A DNA stretch of 23,654 bases from Saccoglossus kowalevskii. Taxonomy: Eukaryota; Hemichordata; Enteropneusta; Harrimaniidae. Below, one piece after another: positions 1 to 7,629 of the stretch; within the stretch, counting starts at the first letter, position 1, and the number at the start of each line of letters is the position of its first letter. The position numbers and the translations under genes are program-made. The stretch is taken from positions 1-23,654 of the forward strand of contig NW_003123817.1 in assembly GCF_000003605.2 (NCBI RefSeq), given 5' to 3'. The notes beneath the pieces were generated by a model. It was not told where the DNA came from and did no database searches. It saw only the letters and a list, made by a program, of their open reading frames with translations.

Positions 1-4
1 TCAT

Positions 5-124
5 GGCTACTGCCATACCATAGCAGAATACACCATTTCTCGCCCGATCACTGAAGTTAAGTGGCATCGGGCGTGGTTAGTACTTGCATGGGAGACCGGC
101 TGGGAATACCACTTGCAGTAGGCA
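5..124 (+). rRNA. 5S rRNA copy 1, divergent (catttctcgcccg family)
   Basis: Variants are C2G, A12T, T18A, G32T, T39C, C58T, T59G, G109T and T120A. C2G unpairs from G118 and G32T breaks helix III. It is nearly identical to the copy at 16589. Confidence 0.85.
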
Positions 125-220
125 TATCAACATTTTGATTCCACATTGCATACTAACTTTTTCCCATGATTATTTGTCTTGCCGTAGCATTAAATGACAT
201 CCAATTCCGACGATAATTCA

Positions 221-340
221 GCCTACTGCCAAACCATTGCAGAATACACCAGTTCTCGTCCGATCACTGAAGTTAACCTGCATTTGGCGTGGCTAGTACT
301 TGCATGGGAGACCGGCTGGTAATACCACGTGCAGTAGGCT
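221..340 (+). rRNA. 5S rRNA copy 2, divergent
   Basis: Variants are G57C, C64T, G65T, T73C and G100T. Box A and the 5' side of the intermediate region are altered. It is repeated at 16805. Confidence 0.85.
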
Positions 341-436
341 TATCAACATTTTGATTCCACATTGCATACTAACTTTTTCCCATGATTATTTGTCTTGCCG
401 TAGCATTAAATGACATCCAATTCCGACGATAATTCA

Positions 437-556
437 GCCTACTGCCAAACAATTGCAGAATACACCAGTTCTCGTCCGATCACTGAAGTTAAGCTGCATT
501 GGGCGTGGTTAGTACTTGCATGGGAGACCGGTTGGGAATACCACGTGCAGTAGGCT
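437..556 (+). rRNA. 5S rRNA copy 3
   Basis: Variants are C15A, C64T and C96T. C96T turns G82-C96 into a G.T wobble; helix I is perfect. It is repeated at 17021 but with a different upstream spacer. Confidence 0.9.
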
Positions 557-652
557 GATGAACATTTTTATTCCACCGTACTTACTAACTTTTTTCCATG
601 ATTTTTTGCCTAACCGAAGCATTAAATGATATCCGATTGCGACGAATATTCA

Positions 653-772
653 GCCTACTGCCAAAACAATGCAAAATACACCAGTTCTCGTCCGATCATT
701 GAAGTTAAACCGCATCGGGCATGGTTAGGACTTGCACGGGAGACCGGCTGGGAATACCATGTGCATTAGGCT
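653..772 (+). rRNA. 5S rRNA copy 4, divergent (aggacttgcacggg family)
   Basis: Variants are C14A, T17A, G22A, C47T, G57A, T59C, G69A, T77G, T85C, C108T and G114T. T85C makes a C-G pair with G94, while T77G hits loop E and G114T unpairs C6. Confidence 0.8.
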
Positions 773-868
773 CATCAACATTTTTATTCCACCGTACATA
801 CTAACTTTTTCCCGGGATTTTTTGCTTAGCCGAAGCGTTAAACGACATCCATTTCTGACGAAGATTAA

Positions 869-988
869 GCCTACTGTCAAACCATTGCAGAACACTCCAG
901 TTCTCGTCCGATTACTGAAGTTAAGTTGCATCGGGCGTGGTTAGTACTTGCATGGGAGACCTTCTGGGACTACCACGTGCAGTAGGCT
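869..988 (+). rRNA. 5S rRNA copy 5, divergent
   Basis: Variants are C9T, T25C, A28T, C45T, C58T, G94T, G95T and A102C. G95T destroys the C83-G95 pair inside box C. Confidence 0.8.
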
Positions 989-1084
989 CATCAACATTTT
1001 TATTCCACATTGCATACTAACTTTTTCCCACGATTATTTGTCTAGCCGTAGCATTAAATGACATCCATTTCCGACAAATATTCA

Positions 1085-1204
1085 GCCTACTGCCAAACCA
1101 TTGCAGAATACACAAGTTCTCGTCTGATCACTGAAGTTAAGCTTCATCGGGCGTGGTCAGTACTTGCACGGGAGACCGGCTGGGAATACCACGTGCAGTA
1201 GGCT
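1085..1204 (+). rRNA. 5S rRNA copy 6 (ggtcagtacttgcacggg type)
   Basis: Variants are C30A, C41T, G60T, T74C and T85C. It is identical by eye to the copy at 1517, which lies in a 432-bp tandem duplication. Confidence 0.85.
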
Positions 1205-1300
1205 CATCAACATTTTTATTCCATATTACATACTAACTTTTTCCCATGATTTTTTGCCTAGACGAAGCATTAAATTACATACAGTTCGGACGAATATTCA

Positions 1301-1420
1301 GCCTACGGCCAAACCATTGCATAATACACCAGTTCTCGTCCGATCACTGAAGTTAAGCTGCATCGGGCGTTGTTAGTACTTGCATGGGAGACCGGCTGGG
1401 AATACCACTTGCAGTAGGCT
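1301..1420 (+). rRNA. 5S rRNA copy 7 (gcctacggcc type)
   Basis: Variants are T7G, G22T, G71T and G109T. T7G faces A113, leaving one mismatch in helix I. Confidence 0.85.
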
Positions 1421-1516
1421 CATCAACATTTTTATTCCACATTGCATACTAACTTTTTCCCACGATTATTTGTCTAGCCGTAGCATTAAATGACATCCAT
1501 TTCCGACAAATATTCA

Positions 1517-1636
1517 GCCTACTGCCAAACCATTGCAGAATACACAAGTTCTCGTCTGATCACTGAAGTTAAGCTTCATCGGGCGTGGTCAGTACTTGCA
1601 CGGGAGACCGGCTGGGAATACCACGTGCAGTAGGCT
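1517..1636 (+). rRNA. 5S rRNA copy 8, twin of copy 6
   Basis: It has the same five variants as the copy at 1085 and the same upstream spacer, as expected of a recent two-unit duplication. Confidence 0.87.
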
Positions 1637-1732
1637 CATCAACATTTTTATTCCATATTACATACTAACTTTTTCCCATGATTTTTTGCCTAGACGAAGC
1701 ATTAAATTACATACAGTTCGGACGAATATTCA

Positions 1733-1851
1733 GCCTACGGCCAAACCATTGCATAATACACCAGTTCTCGTCCGATCACTGAAGTTAAGCTGCATCGGGC
1801 GTTGTTAGTACTTGCATGGGAGACCGGCTGGGAATACCACGTGCATTAGCT
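1733..1851 (+). rRNA. 5S rRNA copy 9, one base short at the 3' end
   Basis: It carries T7G, G22T, G71T and G114T and has lost one G of nt 117-118. It matches the copy at 1301 until about nt 108, where the 432-bp duplication ends. Confidence 0.82.
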
Positions 1852-1947
1852 CATCAACATTTTTATTCCACATTACATACTAACTGTTTCCTATGATTTT
1901 TTGTCTAGCCGTGGCATTAAATGACATCCAGTTGCGACGAATATTCA

Positions 1948-2067
1948 GCCTACTGCCAAACCAATGCAGAATACACCAGTTCTCCTCCGGTCACTGAAGT
2001 TAAGCCGCATCGTGCATGGTTAGGACTTGCACGGGAGACCGGCTGGGAATACCGCATGCAGTAGGCA
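1948..2067 (+). rRNA. 5S rRNA copy 10, highly divergent
   Basis: Variants are T17A, G38C, A43G, T59C, G66T, G69A, T77G, T85C, A107G, G109A and T120A. Box A, loop E and box C are all touched. It is followed by a 65-bp spacer, and its near twin is at 19174. Confidence 0.78.
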
Positions 2068-2132
2068 CATGATTTCCCATGATTTTTCCCAAGCCGCAGC
2101 ATTAAATGACATCCAATTCCGACGAATATTCA
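2068..2132 (+). other. Shortened 65-bp spacer
   Basis: About 31 bp of the usual spacer start is missing, including the proximal T5 and the CCAC block. The remaining T-run and the ATTAAA box near -30 are kept. The same deletion recurs at 19294-19358. Confidence 0.85.
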
Positions 2133-2252
2133 GCCTACTGCCAAACCATTGCAGAATACACCAGTTCTCGTCCGATCACTGAAGTTAAGCTGCATCGGGC
2201 GTTTTTAGTACTTTCCTGGGAGACCGGCTGGGAATACCACGTGCAGTAGGCT
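2133..2252 (+). pseudogene. 5S copy 11 with internal T5
   Basis: G71T and G72T join T70, T73 and T74 into TTTTT at 2202-2206, a Pol III stop signal inside the gene. G82T and A84C alter helix IV. Nt 1-67 are otherwise consensus. It is the upstream partner of a 5'-truncated copy. Confidence 0.8.
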
Positions 2253-2259
2253 GATGAAC

Positions 2260-2265
2260 TTTTTT
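2260..2265 (+). terminator. T6 run in a 13-bp intergene
   Basis: The intergene between a full copy and a 5'-truncated copy ends in TTTTTT. It can serve as terminator for the upstream copy. Any start for the downstream copy would fall next to it. Confidence 0.6.
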
Positions 2266-2370
2266 ATTGCAGAATACACCAGTTCTCGTCCGATCACTGA
2301 AGTTAAGCTGCATCGGTCGTGGTTAGTACTTGCATGGGAGACCTGCTGGGAATGCCACGTGCAGTAGGCT
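2266..2370 (+). pseudogene. 5S copy 12, 5'-truncated (lacks nt 1-15)
   Basis: The sequence enters at nt 16 straight from the start of a spacer, so the ATTAAA box and helix I 5' strand are gone. All of boxes A to C remain. Further variants are G67T, G94T and A104G. Confidence 0.88.
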
Positions 2371-2466
2371 TATCAACATTTTTATTCCACCGTACATACT
2401 ATCTTTTTCCCTTGATTATTTGCCTAGCCGAAACATTAATTGAAATCCAATTCCGACGAATATTCA

Positions 2467-2586
2467 GCCTACTGCCAAACCACTGCAGAATACACCAGTT
2501 CTCGTCCGATCTCTGAAGTTAAGCTGCATCGGGAGTGGTTAGTACTTGCATGGGAGACCGGCTGGGAATACCACGTGTAGTAGCCT
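2467..2586 (+). rRNA. 5S rRNA copy 13, divergent (gggagtgg type)
   Basis: Variants are T17C, A46T, C68A, C112T and G118C. C112T leaves a G8.T wobble and G118C unpairs C2. Confidence 0.82.
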
Positions 2587-2682
2587 TATCAACATTTTTA
2601 TTCCACCGTACATGCAAAATTTTTCCCGGGATTTTTTGCCTAGCCGAAGCGTTAAACGACATGCAATTCTGACGAATATTCA

Positions 2683-2802
2683 GCCTACTGTCAAACCATT
2701 GCAGAACACACCAGTTCTCGTTCGATAACTGAATTTATGCTGCATCGGGCGTGGTTAGTACTTGCCTCGGAGACCGGCTGAGAATAACACGTGCAGTAGG
2801 CT
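2683..2802 (+). rRNA. 5S rRNA copy 14, highly divergent
   Basis: Variants are C9T, T25C, C40T, C45A, G52T, A56T, A84C, G86C, G99A and C105A. G86C breaks the pair with C93. Confidence 0.75.
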
Positions 2803-2898
2803 CATCAACATTTTTATTCCACATTACATACTAACTTTTACCCATGATTTTTTGCCTAGCCGTAGCATTAAATGACATCAAATTCCGACGAATATTCA

Positions 2899-3017
2899 GC
2901 CTACTGCCAAACTATTGCATAATACTCCAGTTCTCGTCTGATCACTGAAGTTAAGCTGCATCGGGCATGTTTAGTACTTGCCTGGAGACCGGCTGGGAAT
3001 ACCACGTGCAGTAGGCT
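2899..3017 (+). rRNA. 5S rRNA copy 15, one base short, divergent
   Basis: Variants are C15T, G22T, A28T, C41T, G69A, G72T and A84C, with one G of nt 86-88 lost in box C. It sits directly before a truncated copy. Confidence 0.75.
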
Positions 3018-3030
3018 GATGAACTTTTTT

Positions 3031-3135
3031 ATTGCAGAATACACCAGTTCTCGTCCGATCACTGAAGTTAAGCTGCATCGGGCGTGCTTAGTACTTGCAT
3101 GGGAGACCGGCTGGGAATACCACGTGCAGTAGGCT
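3031..3135 (+). pseudogene. 5S copy 16, 5'-truncated (lacks nt 1-15)
   Basis: It has the same ATT junction and 13-nt intergene as the copy at 2266. G72C is the only other change. Confidence 0.88.
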
Positions 3136-3232
3136 CTTCAACATTTTTATTCCACATTACATACTAACTTTTTCCCCATGACTTTTTGCCTAGACGAAGC
3201 ATTAAATGACATACAATTCGGACGAATATTCA

Positions 3233-3352
3233 GCCTACTGCCAAACCATTGCAGAATACACCAGTTCTCATCCGATCACTGAAGTTAAGCTGCATCGGAC
3301 GTGGTTAGTACTTGCATGGGACACAGGCTGGGAATAACACGTGCATTAGGCT
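3233..3352 (+). rRNA. 5S rRNA copy 17 (gacacagg type)
   Basis: Variants are G38A, G67A, G90C, C93A, C105A and G114T. C93A breaks the pair with G86 in box C, so a weak promoter is likely. Confidence 0.8.
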
Positions 3353-3448
3353 CATCAACATTTTTATTCCACCGTACATACTAACGTTTTCCCGGGATTT
3401 TTTGCCTAGCCGAAGTATTAAATTACATCCAATTCCGACGAATATTCA

Positions 3449-3548
3449 GCCTACTGCCAAACCATTGCAGAATACACTAGTTAAGCTGCATTGGGCGTGG
3501 TTAGTACTTGCATGGGAGACCGGCTGAGAATACCACGTGCAGTAGGCT
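3449..3548 (+). pseudogene. 5S copy 18 with 20-nt internal deletion
   Basis: About nt 33-52 are missing; the ends of the gap share AGTT, which suggests slippage between short direct repeats. Helix III is lost. C30T, C64T and G99A match the undeleted copies at 5785 and 21746. Confidence 0.88.
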
Positions 3549-3645
3549 CATCAACATTTTTATTCCACATTACATACTAACTTTTACCCATGATTTTTTT
3601 GCCAAGCCGTAGCAGTAAATGACATCCAATTCCGACGAATATTCA

Positions 3646-3765
3646 GCCTACTGTCAAACCATTGCAGAACACACCAGTTCTCGTCTAATCACTGAATTTA
3701 TGCTGCATCGGGCGTGGTTAGTACTTGCATGGGAGACCGGCTGGGAATACCACATGCAGTAGGCC
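3646..3765 (+). rRNA. 5S rRNA copy 19, divergent (gtctaatcac type)
   Basis: Variants are C9T, T25C, C41T, G42A, G52T, A56T, G109A and T120C. G52T and A56T fall in box A. Confidence 0.78.
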
Positions 3766-3861
3766 CATCAACATTTTTATTCCACATTACATTCTAACTT
3801 TTTCCCATGATTTTTTGCCTAGACGAAGCATTAAATGACATACAATTCGGACGAATATTCA

Positions 3862-3974
3862 ACCTACTGCAAAACCACTGCAGAATACACCAGTTCTCGT
3901 CCGATCACTGAAGTTAAGCTGCATCGGGCGTGGTTGCATGGCAGACCGTCCTGGAATACCATGTGCATTAGGCT
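3862..3974 (+). pseudogene. 5S copy 20 with 7-nt deletion before box C
   Basis: AGTACTT (nt 75-81) is missing, which removes the loop E strand and pulls box C 7 nt towards box A. It also has G1A, C10A, T17C, G88C, G95T, T97C, G98T, C108T and G114T. Confidence 0.88.
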
Positions 3975-4070
3975 CATCAACATTTTTATTCCACCATACA
4001 TACTAACTATTTCCCGGGATTTTCTGCCTAGCCGAAGTATTAAATTACATCCAATTCCCACGAATATTCA

Positions 4071-4190
4071 GCCTACTGCCAAACCATTGCAGAATACAGC
4101 AGTTCTCGTCCGATCACTGAAGTTAAGCTGTATCGGGCGTGGTTAGTACTTGCATGGGAGGCCTGTTGGGAATGCCACGTGCAGTAGGCT
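4071..4190 (+). rRNA. 5S rRNA copy 21, divergent
   Basis: Variants are C29G, C61T, A91G, G94T, C96T and A104G. Helix I is intact. Confidence 0.82.
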
Positions 4191-4285
4191 TATCAACATT
4201 TTTATTCCACCGTACATACTATCTTTTTCCCTTGATTTTTGCCTAGCCGAAACATTAATTGAAATCCAATTCCGACATATATTCA

Positions 4286-4404
4286 GGCTACTGCCAAACC
4301 ATTTCAGAATACACCAGTTCTCGTCCGATCACTGAAGTTAAGCCGCATCAGGCATGGTTAGGACTTGCACGGGAGACCGGCTGAGAATACCACGTGCAGT
4401 AGGC
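4286..4404 (+). rRNA. 5S rRNA copy 22, divergent
   Basis: Variants are C2G, G19T, T59C, G65A, G69A, T77G, T85C and G99A. It runs at GGC straight into ATTTTTATTCC, so the first 8 spacer bases are missing and the terminator abuts the gene. Confidence 0.78.
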
Positions 4405-4493
4405 ATTTTTATTCCACATTTCATTCTAACTTTTTCCCATGATTTTTTGCCCAGACGAAGCATTAAATGACATACAATTCGGGCGAATATTCA

Positions 4494-4607
4494 GCCTACT
4501 GCCACACCATTGCAGAATACTCCAGTTCTTGTCCGATCACTGAAGTTAAGCTGCATCGGGCGTGGTTTGCATGGGAGACCGGCCTGGAATACCATGTGCA
4601 TTATGCT
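4494..4607 (+). pseudogene. 5S copy 23 with 6-nt deletion before box C
   Basis: Six bases are lost around nt 75-80 in a gtggtttgcatggg context. Other variants are A12C, A28T, C37T, T97C, G98T, C108T, G114T and G117T. Confidence 0.86.
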
Positions 4608-4700
4608 CATCAACATTTTATCCACCATACATACTATCTTTTCCCGGGATTTTTTGCCTGTCCGAAGTATTAAATTACTTCCAATTCCGACGAATATTCA

Positions 4701-4820
4701 GCCTACTGCCAAACCATTGCAGAATACAGCAGTTCTCGTCCGATCACAGAAGTTAAGCTGCATCGGGCGTGGTTAGTACTTGCATGGGAGACCCGCTGGG
4801 AATACCACGTGCAGTAGGCT
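4701..4820 (+). rRNA. 5S rRNA copy 24
   Basis: Variants are C29G, T48A and G94C. T48A breaks the A31-T48 pair of helix III. Confidence 0.85.
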
Positions 4821-4916
4821 TATCAACATTTTTATTCCACCATACATACTATCTTTTTCCCGTGATTTTTTGCCTAGCCGAAGCATTAATTGAAATCCAA
4901 TTCCGACAAATATTCA

Positions 4917-5036
4917 GCCTACTGCCAAACCATTGCAGAATACACCAGTTCTCGTCCGATCACTGAAGTTAAGCTGCATCGCGCGTGGTTAGTACTTGCA
5001 TGGGAGAACGGCTGGGAATACCACGTGTAGTAGGCT
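4917..5036 (+). rRNA. 5S rRNA copy 25
   Basis: Variants are G66C, C92A and C112T. C92A removes the pair with G87 at the tip of helix IV. Confidence 0.85.
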
Positions 5037-5133
5037 GATGAACATTTTTATTCCACCATACATACTAACTTTTTCCTGGGATTTTTTTGCCTAGCCGAAG
5101 TATTAATATACATCCAATTCCGACGAATATTCA

Positions 5134-5253
5134 GCCTACTGCCAAACCATTGCAGAATACACCAGTTCTCGTCCGATCACTGAAGTTAAGCTGCATCGGG
5201 CGTGGTTTGTACTTGCATGGGAGACCTGCTGGGAATACCACGTGCAGTAGGCT
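5134..5253 (+). rRNA. 5S rRNA copy 26, near consensus
   Basis: Only A75T and G94T differ. Its upstream spacer has TATTAATATACAT around -30 in place of ATTAAATTACAT. Confidence 0.9.
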
Positions 5254-5349
5254 CATCAACATTGTTATTCCACATTACATACTAACTTTTTCCCATGATT
5301 TTTTGCCTAGACGAAGCATTAAATTACATACAGTTCGGACGAATATACA

Positions 5350-5471
5350 GCCTACGGCCAAACCATTGCATAATACACCAGTTCTCGTCCGATCACTGAA
5401 GTTAAGCTGCATCGGGCGTGCTTAGTACTTGCACTTGTGAGACCGGCTGGGAATACCACGTGCAGTAGGCT
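5350..5471 (+). rRNA. 5S rRNA copy 27 with 2-nt insertion in box C
   Basis: GCACTTGTGAGACC replaces GCATGGGAGACC, which adds 2 nt at helix IV. It also has T7G, G22T and G72C. It is unlikely to bind TFIIIA normally. Confidence 0.78.
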
Positions 5472-5568
5472 CTTCAACATTTTTATTCCACATTACATAC
5501 TAACTTTTTCCCCATGAATTTTTGCCTAGACGAAGCATTAAATGACATACAATTCGGACGAATATTCA

Positions 5569-5688
5569 GCCTACTGCCAAACCATTGCAGAATACACCAG
5601 TTCTCATCCGATCACTGAAGTTAAGCTGCATTGGGCGTGGTTAGTACTTGCATGGGACACAGGCTGGGAATAACACGTGCATTAGGCT
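5569..5688 (+). rRNA. 5S rRNA copy 28 (gacacagg type)
   Basis: Variants are G38A, C64T, G90C, C93A, C105A and G114T. Confidence 0.8.
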
Positions 5689-5784
5689 CATCAACATTTT
5701 TATTCCACCGTACATACTAACGTTTTCCCGGGATTTTTTGCCTAGCCGAAGTATTAAATTACATCCAATTCCGACGAATATTCA

Positions 5785-5904
5785 GCCTACTGCCAAACCA
5801 TTGCAGAATACACTAGTTCTCGTCCGATCTCTGAAGTTAAGCTGCATTGGGCGTGGTTAGTACTTGCATGGGAGACCGGCTGAGAATACCACGTGCAGTA
5901 GGCT
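5785..5904 (+). rRNA. 5S rRNA copy 29 (cactag type)
   Basis: Variants are C30T, A46T, C64T and G99A. C30T keeps a wobble with G49. This is the undeleted counterpart of the copy at 3449. Confidence 0.86.
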
Positions 5905-6001
5905 CATCAACATTTTTATTCCACATTACTTACTAACTTTTACCCATCATTTTTTTGCCTAGCCGTAGCAGTAAATGACATCCAATTCCGACGAATATTC
6001 A

Positions 6002-6122
6002 GCCTACTGTCAAACCATTGCAGAAACACACCTGTTCTCGTCTAATCACTGAATTTATGCTGCATCGGGCGTGGTTAGTACTTGCATGGGAGACCGGCTG
6101 GGAATACCACGTGCAGTAGGCT
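6002..6122 (+). rRNA. 5S rRNA copy 30, one extra base, divergent
   Basis: An extra A lies near nt 23-24. Variants are C9T, T25C, A31T, C41T, G42A, G52T and A56T. Confidence 0.77.
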
Positions 6123-6218
6123 CATCAACATTTTTATTCCACCGTACATACTAACTTTTTTCCTGGATTTTTTGACTAGCCGAAGTATTAAATTACATCC
6201 AATTCCGACGAATATTCA

Positions 6219-6338
6219 GCCTACTGCCAAACCATTGCAGAGTACACCAGTTTACGTCCGATCAGTGAAGTTAAGCTGCATCGGGCGTGGTTAGTACTTG
6301 CATAGGAGACCTGCTGGGAATGCCACGTGCAGTAGCCT
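6219..6338 (+). rRNA. 5S rRNA copy 31, divergent
   Basis: Variants are A24G, C35T, T36A, C47G, G86A, G94T, A104G and G118C. C47G breaks helix III. Confidence 0.78.
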
Positions 6339-6434
6339 TATCAACATTTTTATTCCACCGTACATGCAAAATTTTTCCCGGGATTTTTTGCCTAGCCGAA
6401 GCGTTAAACGACATGCAATTCTGACGAATATTCC

Positions 6435-6554
6435 GCCTACTGTCAAACAATTGCAGAACACACCAGTTCTCGTTCGATAACTGAATTTAAGCTGCATCGG
6501 GCGTGGTTAGTACTTGCATGGGAGACCGGCTGAGAATAACACGTGCAGTAGGCT
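6435..6554 (+). rRNA. 5S rRNA copy 32, divergent
   Basis: Variants are C9T, C15A, T25C, C40T, C45A, G52T, G99A and C105A. The base before the gene is C instead of A. Confidence 0.78.
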
Positions 6555-6650
6555 CATCAACATTTTTATTCCACATTACATACTAACTTTTACCCATGAT
6601 TTTTTGCCTAGCCGTAGCAGTAAATGACATCCAATTCCGACGAATATTCA

Positions 6651-6769
6651 GCCTGCTGCCAAACCATTGCATAATACACCAGTTCTCGTCTGATCACTGA
6701 AGTTAAGCTGCATCGGGCGTGTTTAGTACTTGCCTGGAGACCGGCTGGGAATACCACGTGCAGTAGGCT
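6651..6769 (+). rRNA. 5S rRNA copy 33, one base short
   Basis: Variants are A5G, G22T, C41T, G72T and A84C, with one G lost from nt 86-88. It is the upstream partner of a truncated copy. Confidence 0.77.
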
Positions 6770-6782
6770 GATGAACTTTTTT

Positions 6783-6887
6783 ATTGCAGAATACACCAGT
6801 TCTCGTCCGATCACTGAAGTTAAGCTGCATCGGGCGTGCTTAGTACTTGCATGGGAGACCGGCTGGGAATACCACGTGCAGTAGGCT
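6783..6887 (+). pseudogene. 5S copy 34, 5'-truncated (lacks nt 1-15)
   Basis: It has the shared ATT junction after a T6 run. G72C is the only change in nt 16-120. Confidence 0.88.
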
Positions 6888-6981
6888 CTTCAACATTTTT
6901 ATTCCACATTACATACTACTTTTACCCATGATTTTTCCCAAGCCGGAGCATTAAATGACATCCAATTCCGACGAATATTCA

Positions 6982-7101
6982 GCCTACTGCCAAACCATTG
7001 CAGAATACACCAGTTCTCGTCCGATCACTGAAGTTAAGCTGCATCGGGCGTGGTTAGTACTTGCATGGGAGACCGGCTGGGAATACCACGTGCAGTAGGC
7101 T
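6982..7101 (+). rRNA. 5S rRNA copy 35, exact consensus
   Basis: All 120 positions match the window consensus: 9-bp helix I, intact helices II-IV and an unaltered internal promoter. Its 94-bp upstream spacer (6888-6981) keeps ATTAAA near -30, though it has lost a few bases further upstream. This is one of the two best candidates for an expressed gene. Confidence 0.95.
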
Positions 7102-7197
7102 CATCAACATTTTTATTCCACATTACATACTAACTTTTTCCCATGATTTTTTGCCTAGCTGAAGCATTAAATTACATACAGTTCGGACGAATATTCA

Positions 7198-7317
7198 GCC
7201 TACGGCCAAACCATTGCATAATACACCAGTTCTCGTCCGATCACTGAAGTTAAGCTGCATCGGGCGTGGTTAGTACTTGCATGGGAGACCGGCTGGGAAT
7301 ACCACTTGCAGTAGGCT
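7198..7317 (+). rRNA. 5S rRNA copy 36 (gcctacggcc type)
   Basis: Variants are T7G, G22T and G109T. Confidence 0.87.
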
Positions 7318-7413
7318 TATCAACATTTTCATTCCACATTGCATACTAAATTTTTCCCATGATTATTTGTCTAGCCGTAGCATTAAATGACATCCAATTC
7401 CGACGATAATTCA

Positions 7414-7533
7414 GCCTACTGCCAAACCATTGCAGAATACACCAGTTCTCGTCCGATCACTGAAGTTAAGCTGCATCGGGCATGGTTAGGACTTGCATGG
7501 GAGACCGGCTGGGAATACCACATGCAGTAGGCC
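7414..7533 (+). rRNA. 5S rRNA copy 37
   Basis: Variants are G69A, T77G, G109A and T120C. T77G lies in loop E. Confidence 0.85.
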
Positions 7534-7629
7534 CATCAACATTTTTATTCCACATTACATTCTAACTTTTTCCCATGATTTTTTGCCTAGACGAAGCATT
7601 AAATGACATACAATTCGGACGAATATTCA

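Larger units (their letters stand above)
1..1110 (+). repeat. Segmental repeat A, left member
   Basis: It corresponds to 16585-17694 (offset 16584) over five gene copies, sharing private variants such as C58T with T59G, G100T, C96T and the aagattaag gene boundary. The match fades after about 1110. Confidence 0.9.
989..1836 (+). repeat. Two-unit (432-bp) tandem duplication
   Basis: Positions 989-1404 and 1421-1836 look identical by eye over spacer, gene, spacer and most of a second gene, while neighbouring units differ at several sites. The repeating block is a dimer, not a monomer. Confidence 0.85.
1912..2540 (+). repeat. Segmental repeat B, left member
   Basis: It corresponds to 19138-19766 (offset 17226) and includes the 65-bp spacer, the internal-T5 copy and the truncated copy in the same order. 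Confidence 0.88.
2525..3750 (+). repeat. Segmental repeat C, left member
   Basis: It corresponds to 20823-22067 (offset about 18298). The length difference is mainly the 20-nt deletion in the copy at 3449, plus single-base changes in T-runs. Confidence 0.87.
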
